Below are positions 45,890 through 58,000 of a stretch of DNA of 64,000 bases, piece after piece. Within the stretch, counting starts at the first letter, position 1. Each line of letters begins with the position of its first letter. The position numbers and the translations under genes are program-made. The DNA is from Delphinapterus leucas (Eukaryota; Chordata; Mammalia; Artiodactyla; Monodontidae), in assembly GCF_002288925.2 (NCBI RefSeq), contig NW_022098044.1, forward strand, positions 12,648,028-12,712,027, read 5' to 3'. The notes beneath the pieces are model-generated. The model saw only the letters and a program-made list of their open reading frames with translations, was not told the DNA's origin and made no database searches.

Positions 45890-46595
45890 CAGCAAAACTG
45901 CATTGATTTCAGTGGCAAAAGGAAATAGAGATGATTGGAGCCCACAGATTCCCTTCACATGACAGAAAATAGTGGATTTTCCTGATATGCTTTTGTAATA
46001 AATACGGTAGTGTGTAATTTATTCACAAGACTTTCAGCCACCTGAATGTGCAAGTTGATAATAATTAGAATCCGAGGAACAGAGGTTTGGGACAAAAGAC
46101 AGCCCTAAAACAGATGGCAGATAGGAGGAAGTACAGCCTTGGGAAAGATAAAGAGACTGCATTCTAGCCTGTTGGGGAGGAGAAAGCTGAAATGTAGGTA
46201 AGAAAAGGGCTAATGGAACTAAATTAGTATGGTCTGTTACACTCTGGCATGACATTTTCTGGCATGAGTCCTCACTGGGATTTTCCAAGACCCCAAATCT
46301 AAATTGGAAGCATCTTGGAAAATCCCAGTGAGGACTCATGGGGAGTTGCCCCTTCACCAGGAAAAATTCAGTAAATCAGTGGCTTCTATAGGAAAAGTTA
46401 AGATACACAAGTCGAGAGGAAGCTTTTGTTTGTTTGTTTGTTTAATTAGAAGTTCAGGTATTCTGGGGATATTGACAGTTTCAAGAGATTCCTCCCAAAA
46501 TATTAATTGATAGAATAAATAATTCCATTTGGGAAATGATATCCCAAGGTAATAATGCCTGCCTAAACCTTTTTCTCCTTAGGGCCAGGGAAGTG
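45890..46595. other. Unassigned sequence with a perfect inverted repeat
   Basis: No repeat family recognised. It holds the inverted repeat at 46263-46340 and a short (GTTT)n at 46427-46443. Confidence 0.45.
46263..46340. repeat. Perfect 28-bp inverted repeat, 22-nt spacer
   Basis: The left arm at 46263-46290 begins CATGAGTCCTCACTGGG. The right arm at 46313-46340 is its exact reverse complement. The spacer is 46291-46312. Flanking bases do not extend the pairing. Confidence 0.97.
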
Positions 46596-46660
46596 TTAAG
46601 TGATTTCTTTTCAATATTAGCAATGTTAGTTAAGTGATTTCTTTTCAATGTTTGCAATAT
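46596..46660 (+). repeat. 34-bp imperfect tandem duplication
   Basis: TTAAGTGATTTCTTTTCAAT begins at 46596 and again at 46630, followed by similar AT(T/G)(A/T)(G/T)CAAT text. Confidence 0.88.
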
Positions 46661-46689
46661 CACATTTTATATTGGGAGGGAGGAGCTTG

Positions 46690-46915
46690 GAAACAATCCA
46701 AATTACCCACAAAAGGGAACCAGCTAAACAAACTGCCTCACATATGATGGCTCCTTTAAACATATAAATGGTATTAAAATGGTAATACGTGACAATTTCA
46801 ATATATGAAAAGCTCTAAACGATTGAGTTAACAAAACATAAAATTACATGTCAACTGATTACTAAATTTTATATATTCAAAAAGACTATATGTATGTTTT
46901 ATTAAGGGAAAAAAT
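46690..46915 (+). mobile_element. Old L1 3'-end fragment, sense
   Basis: GGAAACAATCCAAATTACCC and AACCAGCTAAACAAACTGCC, then ATGATGGCTCCTTTAAACAT, resemble the L1M ORF2 tail. Confidence 0.5.
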
Positions 46916-46954
46916 AAGGAATATAGAAAGAAAGAACAAATATACTTGCCATAT

Positions 46955-47150
46955 TCGCTGTCAATTATGTTCTTATAACCCCATGAATAACTTGAAGTTG
47001 GTAATATTATCCCAACTTTATAGATGAAAAGTTAATATACAGAACAATTAATATAATTTGTTTAAGGATACCCAACTGATAAAGGCAAAGACAAGATTCA
47101 AACCTCAGCTCTGTTGATGCCCGAATTCATTGACCCATAGTCCAGTGAAA
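46955..47150 (-). repeat. MIR SINE, antisense
   Basis: GTTCTTATAACCCCATGAAT, TATTATCCCAACTTTATAGATG, AAGGATACCCAACTGATAAA and GACAAGATTCAAACCTCAGC match antisense MIR. Confidence 0.75.
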
Positions 47151-48276
47151 TAGAATTTAATAGTCTTCTGTTTCTTTTCTTTAGTTACCAACTCAATATA
47201 AGTCTGAGCAGTGAGATACCAAATGAGGTGATGATTTTTTTTCCACTCACTGCACTTATGTTGAATCTGCTTTCCCATCTCTTAAAGATGACAGATCCCA
47301 TAGGCATCTATCAAATATTATCATTAAAAAGGTAATTTTAATCCAGTTTCATCTGATTTCAAGCCCAAGCGTCATACCCTCAGTAAACGTTTATCATCTC
47401 CCCTTTCTCTGATATCTACCAGATTGCAGCCCAAGAGATTTGCAGCCCATGAGAGAGGTCATGAGTGGCATGTGGGATCTTTTCTCTGTTCTTTTCTCCT
47501 CTGGCTTCAGCTCCTGTGATGTCAGCTTGGGAACAGGGAACGTGAGAGAGAAAAGACATGATCTTATGTAACTAGCATCCTGTTGGTGGTCCTATTTTTG
47601 GCTTCTTTGTTTAATGCTACAGGTATCTAAATGTTGGCTCTCGTGGAATGCATGTGTAAGTTATCCAGATCACCTAACAGACCTCCACACTGTTAAGATC
47701 CCCTAACTGAAAGATCTGTCCTAGCTTCACCATATCATTCCCCCCTGACTCCTCAGCTTTTTCTCCAGGGGCGTCCACCTAACAGCCTCTGGCTGCTGCG
47801 TTCCTCTGCCCAGTGTGCCAGCCTTCTTGGGTGGGATTCCAGCAAGCCAACTCAGGTCCGGCTGCCCACATGGTGTTCAGTTGGCCCATTCACTGGAAAC
47901 TCAGGCCATAAGAAACAGTGGGAGCCCAGGCTGCTCTGGCGCCACACCCCCTTTGTCTTCTGCCTCTCTTATATTCCTTGTGTGCTTTTGTACAAGTAGT
48001 TTGAGAGAAAAAAACAGCAGGTCCACCACATAAGCAGATACCCTAGTAAACAAATAAGGTGAAATGAAATTTTTCCTTTCCTGCAGCACTAACCTCATAA
48101 TTTCTACAAAGTGTTCTCTTGGAGATCCTCTTGCTTTTCTTGGCATGGGTGAGAAAACCATCCACTCTCCCCATGGAAGGGAGGCAAATGTGGACACTTA
48201 CTCTCCCAGGTTAGTAACTCATGTCTTGGACAATTCTCCAATTCTCAACCGTGACCTCCCCCTCCCAAGACTTAAT
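47151..48276. other. Unassigned sequence
   Basis: No repeat or exon recognised. The frames at 47815-48033 and 47901-48197 overlap on opposite strands and lack domains. Confidence 0.45.
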
Positions 48277-48622
48277 TTTATTTATTTATTTTTTTAACAT
48301 CTTTATTGGAGTATAATTGCTTTACAATGGTGTGTCAGCCTCTGCTTTACAACAAAGTGAATCAGTTATACATATACATATGTTCCCACATCTCTTCCCT
48401 CCTGCGTCTCCCCTGCCTCCCGCACTCCCCATCCCACTCCTCTAGGTGGCCACAAAGCACCGAGCCGATCTCCCTGTGCCATGCGGCTGCTTCCCACTAG
48501 CTATCCATTCTACGCCTGGCAGTGCACACATGTCCATGCCACTCTCTCACTCCATCACAGCCCACCCCTCCCCCTCCCCCGCCCCACATCCCCAAGTCCA
48601 CTCTCTAGTAGGTCCGTGTCTT
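48277..48622 (-). mobile_element. Young cetartiodactyl L1 3' UTR fragment, antisense
   Basis: Starts with an inverted poly-A (TTTATTTATTTATTTTTTTA), then CATCTTTATTGGAGTATAAT, TGCTTTACAATGGTGTGTCA, TTGGAGTATAATTGCTTTAC-type text, CCGAGCCGATCTCCCTGTGC and ATGCGGCTGCTTCCCACTAG. This is the recent L1 3' UTR widespread in cetartiodactyls, 5' truncated here. It gives rise to two spurious plus-strand frames (48306-48500, 48446-48667). Confidence 0.87.
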
Positions 48623-49096
48623 CACATAGACTTGGGTGGTGATGGTGGCTCAGTTATACTGACATAGCAGAACAATTTGTTCCTCTTCCCCAACACACAC
48701 ACACACACACTCACACACACTGTGATGCCTTGGAGAGGATTTTTGTCCCCTAAATGTCTGAATCTCATTATAGAAAGTGGAATACTTGACTTTTGTATGT
48801 CCTAGCTTTCTACCCTGATCCAGGAACAGAGGATTCCCTCTCAGAATCCTAGTACACTTATTAAGTCACCAAACTGCAAAATAACATTTGCAAAAGGCGG
48901 CATATGTCCAATTAAATGCACATTAGCACTTAAGAGGGCTCTTCACCACTCCCCTGATGCCTAAAGCATACCAAGAAAAACAGAAAACAGCTAGTAAATC
49001 AAAGTAATGAAACTTATTGAAAATCATATCTCTGAAATCAGTGGGGGGTAACTCTAAGGGAAAAATAAAAATTTCTATGGATTAAGAAGTTAAATT
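48623..49096. other. Unassigned sequence with a (CA)n microsatellite
   Basis: (CA)n with one CT interruption at about 48692-48719. Otherwise nothing recognised. Confidence 0.5.
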
Positions 49097-49309
49097 GGGG
49101 TTTCCCTGGTGGCGCAGTGGTTGAGAGTCCGCCTGGAGATGCAGGGGACACGGGTTCATGCCCCGGTCCGGGAAGATCCCACATACCCCAGAGTGGCTAG
49201 GCCCGTGAGCCATGGCCACTGAGCCTGTGCGTCCGGAGCCTGTGCTCCGCAATGGGAGAGACCACAACAGTGAGAGGCCCGTGTACTGCAAAAAAAAAAA
49301 AAAAAAAAA
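49097..49309 (+). mobile_element. Cetacean CHR SINE
   Basis: GGGTTTCCCTGGTGGCGCAG through to poly-A at 49290-49309. The flanking duplication is weak (AAGAAGTTAAATTG against AAAAGTTGTAG), so this copy may be older or its target site altered. Several CpG positions have decayed to TG or CA relative to the 44.2 kb copy. Confidence 0.93.
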
Positions 49310-50629
49310 GTTGTAGTATAAACAAAGAAAGATAAATGTCATCTCTGCTTTCCTACGCAAATTAGCAGGAAACGCTCTGTCCCCCATCTAGAGGGTACCA
49401 GTGGGTTTTGGTACCATGTTGTAAAAGTTAAGCTGACATTCTTCATTACAAGGGATTAAAATACTTTAAATCCCTATTCACCAACCCTGTTTATGTTTCT
49501 GTCTAAGTGTTATTTAGGATTATCATACTTTGGGTGCACACTGACTTTCTAAACAAATTTCGTTCCCTATGTCCCCTTTAGAATACTCTAGCTAACTGCT
49601 CTGCTCACCATCCTAAGCCTGTCTGAAAGCTGCTTCCCTCTCTGCTTTTCTTCACCTCTACCTTGGGAAGCTGTCCTTTCCTATGTCTACTTAACAAAAT
49701 CCCATCCACTACTGGAAAGTCAGTTCGGAGCCCACCTTCTCTATCCTGCTATGGGGAGTTCTCTACTCTGCCTTCCTTTCTGGACAATGTATTTTCTTGA
49801 GTTGTTGCTGAGTGATTCTCAGAATGGATGTGAACTTCCTAGGTGTTTGATGACATATTCTCCAAAGTGTCCGTGCTTATTTTTATTGTTTTGTGTTTAT
49901 TTGGCCAAAGAGGGAGGAGTTGGAATGTTTTTACCCTGAAGATTATCTAAAAATGTAATAAAATCATCTGGATGACCCCAAAATGACTAACTCCCTGTCA
50001 TTTCCTCCTTATCACAAACTCACAAGCAAGTTTGCATGTGAGTTTGTGATCACATTGGCACCAGGAGTTCTCTAAGAATACTAGGGCAGAGATGAACTAA
50101 ATATGTAAATTACAGATTCATGACAAGTGAAAGCCAAATAATTTAGGATATGCTGTGAGAAAGATGACTTTCCTACAGAAAAAAACCTGGGGGGACATGA
50201 GTGAGTGTATGGCCCAACGATATGGCAGGAAGGATTGAAAAGAACTTACTCAGTGGTCCTCAGCACTATACTCACATTGAAAGTAGAAATTTAGTTTCAA
50301 GAGAGTAACACCATCCATCTTACTAAATTAGCATTGTTGATTTAATGTTATTGGTTTTTGTAGTTTTGTTTGGGTTCAGTTGCTAAATTTGATTTGGTGT
50401 TATAGTTTTATAAATGCAATAAACATCAGGTATTTAGATATAATTTTAGGTTTGCACATATTTAAACAACATAAGTATTACAGCATAACATAGCATTTTA
50501 TGTCAATGTTGAGGAATCTCTGACAATTTTTTTAAAATGATGTGGAATATTATTCGGTTTTGAAAAACTGTGGCTTAGCATTGAATGTTTGCCACTTGTT
50601 CATAGAAACATGTCTTTTTTTCAACACTG
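49310..50629. other. Unassigned sequence with a near-palindrome
   Basis: Nothing recognised apart from the near-palindrome at 50011-50050. Confidence 0.45.
50011..50050. repeat. 40-bp near-perfect palindrome
   Basis: The two 20-bp halves, 50011-50030 and 50031-50050, are reverse complements with two mismatches. The outer 14 bp (ATCACAAACTCACA) pair perfectly. Confidence 0.95.
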
Positions 50630-50745
50630 TTGTCAGTTCTTAGAGATCAGAGATTATATCTGTTTTCTGTGTCTCTCACAGCAGCTAGCTGGGTGTCTTA
50701 CATATAACCATTGCTCAATAAAATTTATTGATGACTGTGATTGTA
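50630..50745 (+). mobile_element. L2 LINE tail, sense
   Basis: ATTATATCTGTTTTCTGTGT, AGCTAGCTGGGTGTCTTACA and TTGCTCAATAAAATTTATTG match the L2 3' end. Confidence 0.68.
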
Positions 50746-51529
50746 CTGATGTACTTTTTCTGAAAACTAAAGCTCTCAGAACTTCAGTTTTTCATATCTA
50801 ACTTGAAGTCGACCCATTAACACTTGGCTTATACATTCCCTGCCTACTCTGACATTCTAAACAATTTGGAAAAAAAAGCAGATCACGTCCATGCTAGGGA
50901 TAAATCTGGTTATGAGAAACATTTCAAGCAAAGATAAAGATGAATCTAGTGATTGTGCCCATTGAGAGGAAGCATGGCTCCACATCCTTTGTTTTATAAA
51001 AGATGGGAGGGATGAATCTCGTTTCAATGGTGGTAAGTCATGGTGCTTCACGCTGCCAACAATGAGATATTGGCTACACAACTACAGTTTTTCATGTGCT
51101 GTTTTCTTTGCTGAAGGGAATAAGGTACGATTTCCTTTTGGAGATAGTTGTAGATGAAAAGTAGTTGCATTTTCTTTCTTCCCTGCAAGTTTCCTGAAGG
51201 ACCAATCAAGAAAGCAGATATAACCTACAGTTCAAAATGTAGTTGGGAAGATAAGAATAATCTCAGCCAAGAAGGACATAATAGGTATATAAAACTTCAA
51301 CACAAATAGAACTGGAAACCTCAGCAAAAGAGTGTGGAGACACAGACTCACCACCATCTTACAGTCATCACACTCTGACATATGGGTTGGTTTTCAGATA
51401 TGCAGTTTATTGACCAAAGTACTTAAACTTCCTGATTTAATTCTCAAGAATGTCCAACCCCATTAACCAAATGGTTGTTTTTTCTTTCATGTTAGAGAGC
51501 TCTGAGTTAGCATCACAAGCCTACTGACT
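50746..51529. other. Unassigned sequence
   Basis: No feature recognised. Confidence 0.45.
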
Positions 51530-51680
51530 ATAGATGTGTCACCTTGGCAAACTCTTAAGATCGGTTTCTTCAGCTGTAAGATGGGGACAGCACTGATTGC
51601 TTTTCAGATATGTTATGAGGATTGTGAAATTCTATATGTAAAGTTCCTGGTATAAAATTATTTATTCATTGTATTATTAT
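51530..51680 (+). repeat. MIR SINE, sense
   Basis: GTCACCTTGGCAAACTCTTA, TTCAGCTGTAAGATGGGGAC and TGTTATGAGGATTGTGAAAT match sense MIR. Confidence 0.7.
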
Positions 51681-51849
51681 GGGTATGCATTTCCCAAATA
51701 CAATATTAACATTATATATCCAAAGAAGTAAATTGGAATGCAGTTTACATAGCACTTGTGAAACACCTTTGAGGAAGCTTATGGGACCAGCCTCTAATAT
51801 TTCTTTGCATTAGCTCCCTAGGGTGGATTAATCAAGGCCCAAAAGAAAT

Positions 51850-51990
51850 AGAGCTGAAAAAGACCTTATGGATTATATTTAGTTTAAGAACCTTATTTTT
51901 CAGATTGGGAAACTGAAGGTAGACAAATGACTCACACAAACACAAGAACACAAAGACAGAGCTGTACCTAAACTCCCAGATCTGTGCTAT
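51850..51990 (-). repeat. Possible MIR/MIR3-like SINE fragment
   Basis: GAGCTGAAAAAGACCTTATG and CAGATTGGGAAACTGAAGGT resemble an old mammalian SINE. The match is weak. Confidence 0.45.
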
Positions 51991-52257
51991 TTACTTTAAA
52001 TTTTTTTTTTCTTAAGGTGAAAAAATTAATAAATAAAATCAACTACTTTTCTCTTCACATTTCCCCAGAAAAACTGGTGTCTGCTGTTGTTAATACCTGA
52101 GTCAGAAGTCGCTAATGATCCATATAAGCACATTTTGGAAAAGAGATTAACAAGCATTTGACAATGATCAACCTGTATCTTTTAGAACAGGTACAAAGAA
52201 AGAGTGGATAAAACATAAGAGTTAATGATTATGCCTACATTTGTTTATTTATTGGGC

Positions 52258-52441
52258 TTTTTTTTTTTTTTTTTTGCGGTACGCGGGCCTCACTGCTGCG
52301 GCCCCTCCCGTTGCAGAGCACAGGCTCTGGATGCGCAGGCCCAGTGGCCACGGCCCGCGGGCCCAGCCGGACCGGGGCACAAACCCGCGTCCCCTGCGTG
52401 GGCAGGTGGACTCTCAACCACTGCGCCACCTGGGAAGCCCA
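52258..52441 (-). mobile_element. Cetacean CHR SINE with an internal deletion
   Basis: Plus-strand reading: poly-T (52258-52275), GCGGTACGCGGGCCTCACTG, and end CCACCTGGGAAGCCC. Compared with the other copies about 25 bp are missing between CAGCC (about 52368) and GGACCGGGGCAC. The flanking duplication is at most 6 bp (GGGCTT). Confidence 0.92.
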
Positions 52442-54499
52442 GGGCTTATATTTTTAAAGCATCATGTGCTCAATAAATGTGTCTTAAGACACTACAGGTT
52501 TCAGATGAATGTAATGTCAGCACAAATCCTGAGCCTCTTTTTGAGTAGTTTGGTTTTCAGTAATATATTCAGACAGTATTCCTCAGAATATGGCATATAT
52601 AATCCTGGTGTTGTGTGAAATAATACCAGGTAGCATTTTTCAATTTTTATAGTAAAGTTCCTATTTCATTATTTATGAAATTATAACCAGCACATCAAAA
52701 CTTATTTTATAGGTCATATTGCTTAGGATTTACAGAAATATTTTAAGTAATTTACATTACAGGTAGTATTATAAACATGACAAAAATTGGAAAGTGGTAC
52801 AAGAAAGACTTAAGTTCCAGAAATGATGATTTAAGAAGTTCCTACACTGAAGGAATAATAATTCACAGAGGGTAGATGAGTCCTTTGGAAATATCTGCTT
52901 TCAGGTTTAGAATTTAATTCTAGGACATCACGAGGCAACACCTTGATTAAATGGTCTTTGAAGAATTGGTCATCTTAATGACCAGAGAAGAATAACTCTT
53001 GACTCAGCCCTCACTCATTAGGGAAGTGAACAAAGCCAAAATGACCATCATATTGGGTTGATGGGACTTGCCATAGCAACAGAGCTAAATTCTTTCATGT
53101 TTTGCTTATTACAATTGACCCTTTTTTTCTGTTTGTGTTCTAGAAGTTATGTGTGTGATTAAAATATACAAAGTAACCATAAAATCATAGCATTTTAAAA
53201 ATTACTTTTCTTTACTCTCAGACATCTCTAACTGTTTTACAGTTCTTATCCCACTAATCTTCCCAAAACTCCTGGAAAGGTGGGCCGATGTATATATCAC
53301 TGATACTCTGCAAAGACAGCTGGAGAGACTCCTGAGCTCTCTTTACTCAAGGAGGTCATGAATACAGAAGAGGAAGGCAATTTCCAGGTTTTCTGATTGG
53401 CCTGGCATATCCAGATCAATGTCTGCTAAGGCCTGCTAAGGCCAGGCTTTCACAGAAATCAGGGTAGAAGGATTGGTTAAGGTGATGTGTCAAAGAAACA
53501 GCCAAACATCCTGAGATGCTGTTTTTTTGCGGACTTCAGAGAGGTCCTTTGGGGTGCACTATGGCTCCACTGACTAGAAAGTGTTAATGATATGACACAA
53601 TGACTTGTAGATTAAGAGTGTCCTAGTTGTTTAAATGAGTCAACCAGAAGTAGACTCTTATGCATTGAGAGGAATGGAGTTTTGATAGGCAATAGGATTG
53701 AAAGCTGTTTTTTTACTTTTGAGTTCCATGTTGTCATAAATGTGCATAAATGGTGAAGAGGGCATATAGGATTCTAAGGTAGTTAATATTTCATGGCAAT
53801 GAGAAATACTGAGAACCTTCTTTTGCTTTATGACCCATCATGCTGCTTTATTGTGGCTTTTGTCAAGACACTGTCTCAGTATTCATACTGTATTGAATAG
53901 ATCCGACTGAAAGTATGGCACCTCGTTTGGAAGATTCACTTACTACTATTTAATGGCTTTACCTACAGGTTGTGATAGTAGAAATGAAAAGGAATTGTAA
54001 ACAAACAACTTGAATTTACCTTAGGAACTAAAAAATGTTCTATTTTTTTTCTAACTGCATTGTAGTCAGTTCTTTTATTTATGAATAGTTTAAATAAAAT
54101 TCATGACTGCTTACCTTTTTTAACCTTTGCCACTCATTTTGTTGGGAGAATACTTACACATTTCATAAAATAAAATAACCGTTGATTTAAAATATAGGTG
54201 TCTTAATAGAGAGGATTTTCATCTTAGGTCTACCCTAGTCAGATAATTTTTTTTAGGAGAACTGGGTAACTCACTGTTCTTAAATTCAGAGCCATAAAGT
54301 CTAAGGTCCATAGTCATAACTACCTATCATATCTGACTCATCACAAACACCCATTATGGCCATCTCAGTTCAATGTAATTCCCGGTTACGTTCATTAAGC
54401 TCTATCATGAATAAGATACCTTGCTAGATTTTTTTATGGGCATAGAGTTTGGAAAATACCATCTATACTTTGAAGACACAGTCCCCTCCTTCTTGGAGT
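52442..54499. other. Unassigned sequence, about 2 kb
   Basis: No repeat or exon recognised. A 10-bp tandem CTGCTAAGGC pair lies at about 53423-53442. Confidence 0.45.
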
Positions 54500-55060
54500 T
54501 TATAATTTATCAGACTAGATATTTATCCATTCATTTATTAATGCATTCATTGATTTAAAAATGTGCATCTACCATGTACCTGTGCTAAGTGGTATTTTTT
54601 AATTTCTGTTTTTGCTTTTGTCAAACCATAGTTTTTCTTTTCTCTCCCCTGATCCCTAGACATAAACCTCAGGAAAGTAAGGCATGCATACCAATTACTA
54701 AATTACAGGGTCTGTCTGGATAAATGCTATGGCAGAGGCTGCATGAGTTATGACATTACAGAGAAGAGAAGGATAATTTCTACCTGGGGAAGGAAGAAAA
54801 AATTCCATGAACCTGGTGACATTTGAGTTAAGTCTTGAAAGATGAATAGAGAGAACTTTAAAAGCAAAAGTAGAGGTAGGGGCGAGGAGCCAGGATTTGG
54901 AGAATGGGGAGAGTGAGACTGCTATAGGCACTAAGAGCAGCTAGAGTGGAAAGGCAGGCTAGTCTATTGAAAATCTCATTGTCATTTTCAAGAAATTGAC
55001 CTTTAAGCCATAGGAAGCTACTAAATGGCAGGATTAGTGTTTCTGTCCCAGAGATGTTAG
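54500..55060 (-). mobile_element. L2 LINE 3' portion, antisense
   Basis: The inverted tail TTATCCATTCATTTATTAAT, then ACATTTGAGTTAAGTCTTGA, GGGAGAGTGAGACTGCTATA and AAGCCATAGGAAGCTACTAA follow L2 in inverted order. Confidence 0.72.
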
Positions 55061-58000
55061 ATAGGTCCTTCTTTTTTTTTAACCTCTTCCTCACTTCTGA
55101 TCCTCTTTTCTCTTTCACCTGCCATAAGTTCACTTACATTAAAATGCAGTCGAGAAGTATGAGCTGCCTGCATTTTGATTCTACAATGAGGACACATTGG
55201 CATGGTTGTTTTTCCAAGTGCTGGGTTGCACTGTGCGAAGTTCGTTACAGAGATGATACGATTAATGTATCAGCTACGGCAATATCTAACCACCCCACCC
55301 TTTACTGTCAAAAGCAATTAATGTGGATTACATATATTTGAAGGAAGAACTTCTTTCATTTCAAACCTTGGAGCATCTCCAGAGAGGATTAGGTAGGAAA
55401 ATGAATGGTATCATTTGCATAATTTAGAGAAATATGAATAGTAATTTGTATTTGGAAAAGCTTGCTCAGACTCTTTCCAGTACATTGGTGCCACATGGCT
55501 TATCAGCTGAGTGTGACCAGGAAGTAAGAATTCCGTATGATACAGTAGTCATAGGAACAAAAAAAAACATTGTCGTGTTGCATGTGCTTTGATGCAAAAT
55601 GAAAAACAAATAAATCAAAGTAACTTATTTTAGATTCAGTCTATATGACTGTTTGATGGATTGAAAAGAATAGAGTCTTTAGGGCTCCAGGGATACATAT
55701 AAAATTTATAAACACCACTCTTGCTAGAGATACACACTGAAGATAAAAATGAGAGGAACAGGTTTAACTTGTGAATTTAGAGATTTGAGTGGAACAAAAG
55801 GAAAGATTTCTTTAAGTCACTCTCTTTTCTTAGTAGGCATAGAAACATCATTCAGTCGGAAGCTGGAAATAGACCCATGCAGTGCAAAGGAAGCAGTGTC
55901 TAACGTAATTTTCTTACATAGCAGAGAGAGAACAATGACCTATTATGAGTAAATCCACTTGCCTTGACTATTATCACCTTTTCTAGGGGATGTGTTCACA
56001 ACTGTCTTTCACAGTTTTAACCAATAAGCAATGCCAATGATGGAGTCACCTCTGTGACACTGGACTTCCCATCAAAATAAACTACATATATGGACCTGAA
56101 TCCCAGTGACTCTAGATTCACTACTTCTAAGGAAGCTTCATAAGCTGACTCATTTTCCTTGTCCAGTTTCTGAGGTCTGTTGGAAATAAGAGACAAGCCT
56201 TTCCTGAATTCATACCATAATTTTGCTTTATGGCATTTTCAGGGTCCAGAGGGCTGGTGTGGTGAAATGTAGAGGGAATTAGCAAGAGACAACCTTTTGG
56301 GACACTGCAGGTCGACAGGAGCTGTGGTGTGGAAGCAGAAGCTTCAGAAGCTGACCTCCATCTGAGATCAAGAACGAGAGGGCAGCAATTTAAATGAAAG
56401 AGACATGGATCATTTCTAAGCTATGGCCCGGCTGTCCTCAGCTTCATTTATCAACATGTTGGACCACACTGACAGATTCGTAGGAGTCTCAGATGAGAAA
56501 AGATATTAATTTTCTTTCAGCAAATGAAAAAAAAAAGAAAGCATTCTTAGGTAATCTTAATTTGATTTGACCTAAGTTTGACATCAATCAATGCTAATAA
56601 TGCTGGTACACAACATAGACCCTTTTTTAGTACCTTGCAATTTATATGGAAAGGTAAGATTTAACTCCGAATAAGCAGCAAACGAATTTTAAAAGTGTAT
56701 ATGTGTATTATTGCTATATGGACATATGTACAAAATATACTATCTGAAGATGAACGATAGCTACATTTGCTAGGGTAATCTCAAATAGTCTGCGTGCTTT
56801 TTGTGGGAAGTGCCAATGTATTTTTATCCTTTATGTTTCTGGCTGAGGGATAGTAACATCCCCATACAGCTCCCAGGTTCCATTCCTCAGAACCAAGTTT
56901 CTACTATAACCCACCTTCCCTAAACATTTCTCTTTTGCCCTTTGGAGATTTCCTCCAAGAGTTAAGCAAACTCCTTTGCATCTTCATCTCTTCCATGCAC
57001 ATTCGCTCTACCCTGATGCCTTCATTGAATCTTGCTTGTTTCAGAGGTCACGTTTCTCTGTGGCTCACATAAGCATAAAAACTCATTTTCCCAAGATCCA
57101 GATATTTCAGGGCCAGAAGGTAGCCCACTTTAGCCTTCCCAGGCCCTTTTCCATCCATATGTCTCCAATCCCCCAAGAAAGCCCTAGGTCCCTTGAGATC
57201 TGTAGTATGGTCATCCCCTCATTGTCTTTGTCATCGAATGACCTTCTCTTCAGTCCCTAAGTCATTTATACTTTGAAATCTTACAACCTTTCTCTCCACT
57301 GAATGTTGTCGTCATCAGGGGTTTTTAGTGTGTATGTCAATGTCCCAATCAACACCTTTGCCTATCTCAGTTCCTTCTCATTCTGCTTAGGTCACCAATC
57401 TCCTGGACCTTTATATCAACTCAAACTAGTCCACCTCTTAAATCTGTGGTGCCAATATCCTATTTGGTGACCATACTGAGCAGTTCTGCCTTCCATCTGC
57501 TTCTGACTCCTTTTTCCTTTGTTGCCATGCTTGCTATAGACAAGGATCCTTCCTCCTGTAAGCTTCACTCCATTTCTAAGAAGGTCAGCTTTAGCAACAG
57601 TTGATAATTGGTTATAAGTTTGGTCTATACAGTTCACTCTGCAAGTCTTCTCTTCTTGGTCTCAAAAATCTCTAATTGACTTTTGTAAGCCCTATGATTC
57701 TGTGGCTGTCAGCAGCCATCATAAGCAAGAAACAATAACTTGGCATTGCTTCATAAGAAGGTATAAGCATATTAACTGTGTTTTTGACTCGTGTGAAAAA
57801 GTGACTAAATGCCATTGACTTTGAACACAGTGTTTATGTATGTGGATTTCATTAGAATGAGCCTCAATGTTTTCAGAAGTCCAGCAATGAAAATCTCTGT
57901 GCTAAGGAATCATGGATCATTCATGGTAGCAAAACCAGAGAGAGTTTTTAAAGTCTTTGAATAATGGCCCAACAAGAAGAAATAGAGCCCAAGTCTCCAG

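Noticed and set aside
45000..45890. A host gene fragment suggested by colinear A-rich text
   Set aside because: It follows L1 ORF2 and the L1 3' UTR end.
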